Assembly (NCBI RefSeq): GCF_000826545.1
Contig: NZ_CDME01000002.1
Location: forward strand, 2,303,187 to 2,367,186
Direction: 5' to 3'
DNA: 64,000 nt
DNA from: Kibdelosporangium sp. MJ126-NF4
Lineage (GTDB): Bacteria > Actinomycetota > Actinomycetes > Mycobacteriales > Pseudonocardiaceae
Shown here: positions 59,603 to 64,000 of the stretch, piece by piece
How positions within the stretch are numbered: position 1 is the stretch's first letter
Layout of the letters: every line of letters begins with the position of its first letter
Program-made: the position numbers and the translations under genes
The notes under the pieces: generated by a model
What the model was told of the DNA's origin: nothing
Databases searched by the model: none
Seen by the model: the letters and a program-made list of their open reading frames with translations, nothing else

Positions 59603-62600
59603 CACTTGACTTTGAATGTCAGGGAGTTCCGGTGACCAGGGTTTCCCGTCACCCGCTCGAAGTTGATCTGCAACCTACTGTATCCCTGACTGGCGGCTTG
59701 TGCTCCGTAGCGGTTTCGGATCAACCCGAGTATTTCTCCGCCACCACCATCGCCAAGAGCCTTGCGACCTTCCTCCAAGGTTCCGTCCATGCTGTCTGGG
59801 AAGACGTAGACGTTGTCCAGGATGAGCGTGTCGCCTTCGACCCGGGTATTCGACGCGCCGATCAAATAATCCTTGCCGTTCGACAGTGTCACCATATCGT
59901 CGTAGTTCCTGCCCTCTCTGAACGCAGGGCATGTGTTGTGTACGAGGGCCGAGTCGGTACCGACTGACACATAGAACGTGTGCAGGCCGTCGACGGTGAG
60001 GTTGTACGCCGTGCCGACGTGTGCGGTGACGATCGGCAGGCCGGACACGCGGACCGAAGCGCCAGTGGCAGTCAGCAGTCGGTCGCCGGGGTCAAGCTGG
60101 TCGGCACGCTGCCATTGACGGTCGGTGTCATTCCAGAACGGGTGGTCCTCAGTCGTAGTGACCTTGGAGCCGTTCTCGGTGACGAGGTCCCGAAGGGTGT
60201 CCTCGTGGACGATGGTCGCGGTGACGGTTCGGGCGCCCTTCTCGCCCGTTTCCGGATCTGTGGCGAGGACCTGGTCGCCGACTTCGACCTCCGAGATGGG
60301 TTTGGTCGAGCCGTCGGCCATCACCACATGGGTCTCGCCGCTGAAGCTGCAGAGCTTGCGGCCGTTATTGGCGACTTTGAACGCGTCACCGACGCCAGGG
60401 ACCAAGCCTATCGCGTCGTTGGCGACGCTGTCCCAGTCTCCCCTGACGGCGTCGCGGATCATCGACGCCACGTCGAACGCGGGGTGGACGAAACCCATGA
60501 TGTCGAGAAGGACACCGGTCCGGTCCGTCGGGACACAGCCTGTCTCGTCTGGGTATTCGGCGCAGAACGCGGACCTGAACTCCTGGAACTCCTCATAGTT
60601 CGTCTGCTGTGAGTCACGCAGTCTGTCGAAGTTCTGACGCAGGATCGTCTTGCGGCGCTTCGGGTCCTGGTGCAGGTTTGTGTGTTCTTTGGGTGTCCGG
60701 TCCGGGTATTTGGTCGTCTTGGTGTTGTTCACCTGGCTCGGCTGTTCGCACGGCCTTGCGCCGCAGGGGTTCTTCTTCGGCGGTGGGTCGCACGGGCGGG
60801 CACCGCAGGGGTTACCCTTCGGCGGCGGTTCACACGGGCGGGCACCGCAAGGGTTGGACGGCGGTGACGGCTCACAAGGCCGGGCGCCGCAAGGGGCCAA
60901 GCCAGACGGGTCGCTCAGGGTGGTCGGGTTGTTGTTGGCGTACGAGTACCCAGCCCACTGCTGGGGGCTGGCCAGATCAATGAGCGGGTCGACCGAGATG
61001 AATCGGCCGATCACCGGGTCGTAGTTGCGGGCCCCGATGTCCGACAGGCCGGTGATCTCGTTGTACGGCTTGTCGAGGAAACCGTGACTGTCCGGCCAGT
61101 TCCCGCCATCGGTGCTTCCGATCGGGTTGCCGTATGGGTCGAGTTCCCTTCTTGTCACGGCGAATCCGACTGAGGACACACTGACCTGGTTGGTGCCGTG
61201 TTGGTCCGCCTGCAGGTACTGCGGCACTCCGCCGCCGACTCTCAGTGCGACCACGGTGCCGTTGTGCTCGTAGTAGCGGGTGCCGACCACCGCCCCGGTC
61301 TTCGTGTCACGAGCCAGTTCCTCGCCTGGCAGGAACAACGTGTTCTTGCCAGGGTCTCGCCTCAGCAGCTGGTTGCCGTCCGCGTCGTACACATAGGACG
61401 TTTCGCCGGCTGGAGTGGTCATCTTGGCCAGGCGGTTGTACTCGTTCCACTCCAAGGACTGCGTGTCACCTGGCAGCTTCCTGGCCTTGGTGCTCCCAGA
61501 CGAGTCGTACTCGTAGCTGGTTGTCAGGCCGCCGGTTGTGGAGGACTGGACTGCGTGTGGGCGCACCACGTTCTCACCGGGCGTGGGATACGTGTAGGCG
61601 GTTGTGGTGTCCGCAGTGCCCGACAGACCGTGCTTGACTTGCGACTTGCGCAGTCCGGTCGCGTCGAAGGTCCAGCTGGTCCAGTACGGCTTCGAGCCAC
61701 CGACGTTTGTCGTCGACGGTGCGGCCGCGCAATTGTCGGTCGCTGTCCATGCTTCGGACAGCCGGGTCAGCGAGTCGTAGTTGAAGCACTGGGTGCGTAT
61801 GCGCCCAGCGGCATCCAACTGGCCCTGGGTGTTCGCGATCTTCTTGAGGTTGCCGAACTGGTCGTAGGAGTACTGCAGGTCGTCGATCTGTGCCGCCGAT
61901 GCCTGCTTGACCGACAGGTTCGCCTTGGTGATCCGGCGTGTCTGCGCGTCGCGGTCGTAGGTAAGCCAGCCTGTGCTGTTGTTGACACCAAGGGTGTACT
62001 GGGACGCTTCGCGGAACGGCGTGTACAACGAGTCGAATACGTAGGTGTTGTACCCGGCCGTCGATTTCGCGTTGCCGAACCGGTCGTAGTCCATGTTGAT
62101 GACCTCGGCGGGCAGGCCGCCACGGGCCTCTTTCGACGCGCTCTTCATCAGACCGGTCGTGGTGTACGTCAGTGTGGTCTCGTAGGTACCGGCGAAACCG
62201 GTCTCCGACTGCGGGATCCCGATGACCTGGACGGCCGGGTTGCCGTCGCTGTCATAGCTCTTTATGCCAGCGACATAGTCGCCTTGTGGGGTATGTCTGG
62301 TGCTGTAGGCGGGCTTGCCGACACCACCTGGCGAGGTGTCGTACGTCCACGAGGCGAGCTTCTTGTTGTCTTCCTTCTTTCCGGAGTACTCGGCGATTCG
62401 ACGGTCGAGCTTGTCGTACTCGTACGACAGGACTTGGCCACGCGCGTCCTCCACCGAGGTGAGTCGACCCGCGAGGTCGTAGGTGGAGCCACGTGCCCCG
62501 GAATCAGGATCTTTGGAACGATCCTGACGGCCCAGAAAGTCGTAGCCGTAGGTCCACGCGTTGCCTGCCGCGTCCGTCATCCGCTCGAGCTGGCCCTGCG

Positions 62601-64000
62601 CGTTGTACTTGTACGTGTTCGTCTGCGGTGTCCCACCGGACACGACGTTTCCGGTGATCGTGGGCGGTGCTGTGTACGACAGCAGGGAGGTGTTGTTTCC
62701 ACGTACGTCGCTGACCGTCGTACTGGTGACTCCGCCCTGCGGCGGGATGGTGGTGACGCGGTCGCCGCCGTACACCGTGCGGGACTCCGATGTGGCTACG
62801 AGCCCTTTGTAGCTCGTGACCGCCGTCGGCCGACCGGCTCCGTCGAAGGAGCTGATGGTTCGAGCGTCGACCGCGTCGTCTGCGACTGAGATCAACGTCG
62901 CGGTCGGTGGGCCGTCCGTGACGTAGCGAGTGTTGGCGCGGACCTTCCAGCCGTGCGAGTCGTAGAAGAGATCTTTCACGACGCGGTTGGCAACACCAGC
63001 GGGCTTGCTGGTGTCGTCGGCCTGTGTCTGGCGCAGTTGCCCCAAACCGTCGAAGAGGTCGATCGACGTGAGGTAGGCGCTCGTCGTCGCACCGATGTCG
63101 ACCAGCGTCTGGGTGGTGATCGCCGACGGCCCGTCCGAGCGCAACTGGTAGGTGTACTTGGTATTCGGGTCGGAACCCGGTTTCCGGCCTGGCCGCCACA
63201 CTGCGGTCAACCGGCCGAGCTCGTCGTACTTTCCCTCGGTGCGGTGCTTTCCTTCGTCTACCGCGACCAATGGCTTGCCACGGGAAGGCTCGAATTCGAT
63301 GGTGGACGACTGGCCGAGTGGGTTGGTCGTGACGACCTTCGACACGATCCCGCCGTCCACGGGCGTATAAGCCGTGGTCGCGGTGTTCCCGGCGGCGTTG
63401 GTGGCCTGTGTCGGGCGTCCGGAAGCGTCGTACACCACCTTGGCAGTGGTTTCATAACGCAAGGAGCCATTGGCGTTGGCAGTCGCGGTGTCGGTTCGAG
63501 TCGACAGACCGGCGCCTGTGATGACTCCCAGCTTGTCCTGGCCGTCGTAGTAGGTCTGAGTCGCCGCGACAATCGGTGACTGTTTGTCACCGACGGCTGG
63601 GCAGGCCTGCAGTGACGTGATGGTTTCCTTGACGCGGTCGCGGATCCAGGAGTCCGTGTTGTCCGCGTACTTCGTCGTGGTGCACACATCCGCCACGCCG
63701 TCGCCTGAGCTGGTAGTGGCACGCAGCCGCCCGGCATCGTCGTATTCGTTGACGGTCCTTGTTCCGCGTGTGCCACCTGCCGCCAGAGCAGTGAAGTCAC
63801 GGCTGCGTTCGGCGGCGACCATGTCCGCGGTCAACGCGTTCATGCCGTCGCGCTTGCGAGTGGCGGTGGTCTTGAGGACTTTCATGTCGGTGATCGACGA
63901 CGACACCATCTTGTCCCCGTCGAACGTCTGTACCTCACGGACGCTTCCGGCGAAGTTGTCGTTGTCCGGCACTTTCTCGCCCAACGAGTTGGGCACCTCC
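59602..64000 (-). CDS. RHS-repeat/HINT polymorphic toxin, 5' end outside window
   Basis: At least 1465 residues; the frame stays open to the window edge, so the N-terminus is missing. YD/RHS repeats fill most of it (EYDDAGRLRATTS, YDASGRPTQATN, YEYDKLDRRIAEYSG), ending in the RHS core boundary GLSDIGARNYDPVIGRFISVDPL (~990-1010). A tandem Cys-Pro block follows, a helical linker, a HINT autoprotease (CSFSGETHVVMADGS to VHNTC, DNA 59929-60351, ~141 residues) and a C-terminal tip of ~108 residues (59605-59928). The tip (GRNYDDMVTLSNGKDYLIG ... FERVTGNPGHRNSLTF) is not recognised. HINT cleavage should release it. A candidate immunity gene overlaps its end. Confidence 0.85.
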   Translation of the reverse strand, partial: EVPNSLGEKVPDNDNFAGSVREVQTFDGDKMVSSSITDMKVLKTTATRKRDGMNALTADMVAAERSRDFTALAAGGTRGTRTVNEYDDAGRLRATTSSGDGVADVCTTTKYADNTDSWIRDRVKETITSLQACPAVGDKQSPIVAATQTYYDGQDKLGVITGAGLSTRTDTATANANGSLRYETTAKVVYDASGRPTQATNAAGNTATTAYTPVDGGIVSKVVTTNPLGQSSTIEFEPSRGKPLVAVDEGKHRTEGKYDELGRLTAVWRPGRKPGSDPNTKYTYQLRSDGPSAITTQTLVDIGATTSAYLTSIDLFDGLGQLRQTQADDTSKPAGVANRVVKDLFYDSHGWKVRANTRYVTDGPPTATLISVADDAVDARTISSFDGAGRPTAVTSYKGLVATSESRTVYGGDRVTTIPPQGGVTSTTVSDVRGNNTSLLSYTAPPTITGNVVSGGTPQTNTYKYNAQGQLERMTDAAGNAWTYGYDFLGRQDRSKDPDSGARGSTYDLAGRLTSVEDARGQVLSYEYDKLDRRIAEYSGKKEDNKKLASWTYDTSPGGVGKPAYSTRHTPQGDYVAGIKSYDSDGNPAVQVIGIPQSETGFAGTYETTLTYTTTGLMKSASKEARGGLPAEVINMDYDRFGNAKSTAGYNTYVFDSLYTPFREASQYTLGVNNSTGWLTYDRDAQTRRITKANLSVKQASAAQIDDLQYSYDQFGNLKKIANTQGQLDAAGRIRTQCFNYDSLTRLSEAWTATDNCAAAPSTTNVGGSKPYWTSWTFDATGLRKSQVKHGLSGTADTTTAYTYPTPGENVVRPHAVQSSTTGGLTTSYEYDSSGSTKARKLPGDTQSLEWNEYNRLAKMTTPAGETSYVYDADGNQLLRRDPGKNTLFLPGEELARDTKTGAVVGTRYYEHNGTVVALRVGGGVPQYLQADQHGTNQVSVSSVGFAVTRRELDPYGNPIGSTDGGNWPDSHGFLDKPYNEITGLSDIGARNYDPVIGRFISVDPLIDLASPQQWAGYSYANNNPTTLSDPSGLAPCGARPCEPSPPSNPCGARPCEPPPKGNPCGARPCDPPPKKNPCGARPCEQPSQVNNTKTTKYPDRTPKEHTNLHQDPKRRKTILRQNFDRLRDSQQTNYEEFQEFRSAFCAEYPDETGCVPTDRTGVLLDIMGFVHPAFDVASMIRDAVRGDWDSVANDAIGLVPGVGDAFKVANNGRKLCSFSGETHVVMADGSTKPISEVEVGDQVLATDPETGEKGARTVTATIVHEDTLRDLVTENGSKVTTTEDHPFWNDTDRQWQRADQLDPGDRLLTATGASVRVSGLPIVTAHVGTAYNLTVDGLHTFYVSVGTDSALVHNTCPAFREGRNYDDMVTLSNGKDYLIGASNTRVEGDTLILDNVYVFPDSMDGTLEEGRKALGDGGGGEILGLIRNRYGAQAASQGYSRLQINFERVTGNPGHRNSLTFKVK
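60747..60895 (-). repeat. 42-bp tandem repeats coding Cys-Pro units in the RHS toxin
   Basis: Four units of 14 residues, each centred on (N/A)PCGARPC followed by a Pro-rich spacer. The CGARPC core is invariant; spacers vary (EPSPPS, EPPPKG, DPPPKK, EQPSQV). The block joins the RHS cage boundary to the linker before HINT. Confidence 0.85.

Noticed and set aside
60747..60895. Possible CRISPR-like array
   Set aside because: The 42-bp repeats are in frame inside the RHS gene and encode a peptide repeat; no spacers of constant length.

Overview
The window is high-GC DNA with many GTG starts, ATGA/GTGA gene overlaps and actinobacterial marker families (DUF3558, EspG, DUF3046 next to recA, Sdh1-type succinate dehydrogenase, gluABCD). 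Together these point to a filamentous actinomycete of the Pseudonocardiaceae type (Amycolatopsis, Kibdelosporangium or Lentzea-like). The genus is an inference. I see no tRNA, rRNA, CRISPR array or insertion sequence.

Layout. 1-2323: ESX (type VII) associated trio of DUF3558 lipoprotein tail, PPE-like protein and EspG-like chaperone. 2369-12143 (minus): a secretion/toxin operon with four secreted proteins carrying ALF-type helical repeats. One of them is a 1286-residue coiled protein with a probable C-terminal toxin, followed by an overlapping small gene that is probably its immunity protein. 12376-18102 (plus): two paralogous secreted beta-rich proteins, a Nal1/trypsin-like peptidase, a prenyl diphosphate synthase, and a fusion of a geranylgeranyl-reductase-like flavoprotein to a degenerate prenyl synthase domain. 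The last three genes overlap by four bases and are the best candidate for an undescribed system. 18131-22728 (minus): secreted M6 metalloprotease, two small genes and miaB. 22762-25790: an orphan TAXI binding protein converging on an OmpR-type two-component system.

25922-29286: glutamate ABC transporter gluABCD, then a TetR gene. 30277-34066 (minus): Sdh1-type succinate dehydrogenase with its small leading gene. 34747-37229: Entner-Doudoroff genes edd and eda. 37250-40574 (minus): DUF6578, recX with a very long low-complexity N-terminus, recA with a perfect SOS box, and DUF3046. The order miaB, gluABCD, recX, recA is an old actinobacterial block; here the sdh and edd-eda genes sit inside it.

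40589-49004: small regulators (TetR/LuxR pair sharing a palindrome), GNAT acetyltransferase, a membrane-anchored Hsp70, and a four-carbon sugar-acid catabolic operon (DUF1537 kinase, PdxA2, DeoR) behind a perfect 14-bp palindrome, followed by an aminotransferase. 49070-54393: an exported YtkA/FixH-like operon divergent from a NarL-type two-component system. 54609-59201: helicase Lhr. 59330-64000 (minus): a truncated RHS-HINT polymorphic toxin with Cys-Pro tandem repeats and a candidate immunity gene.
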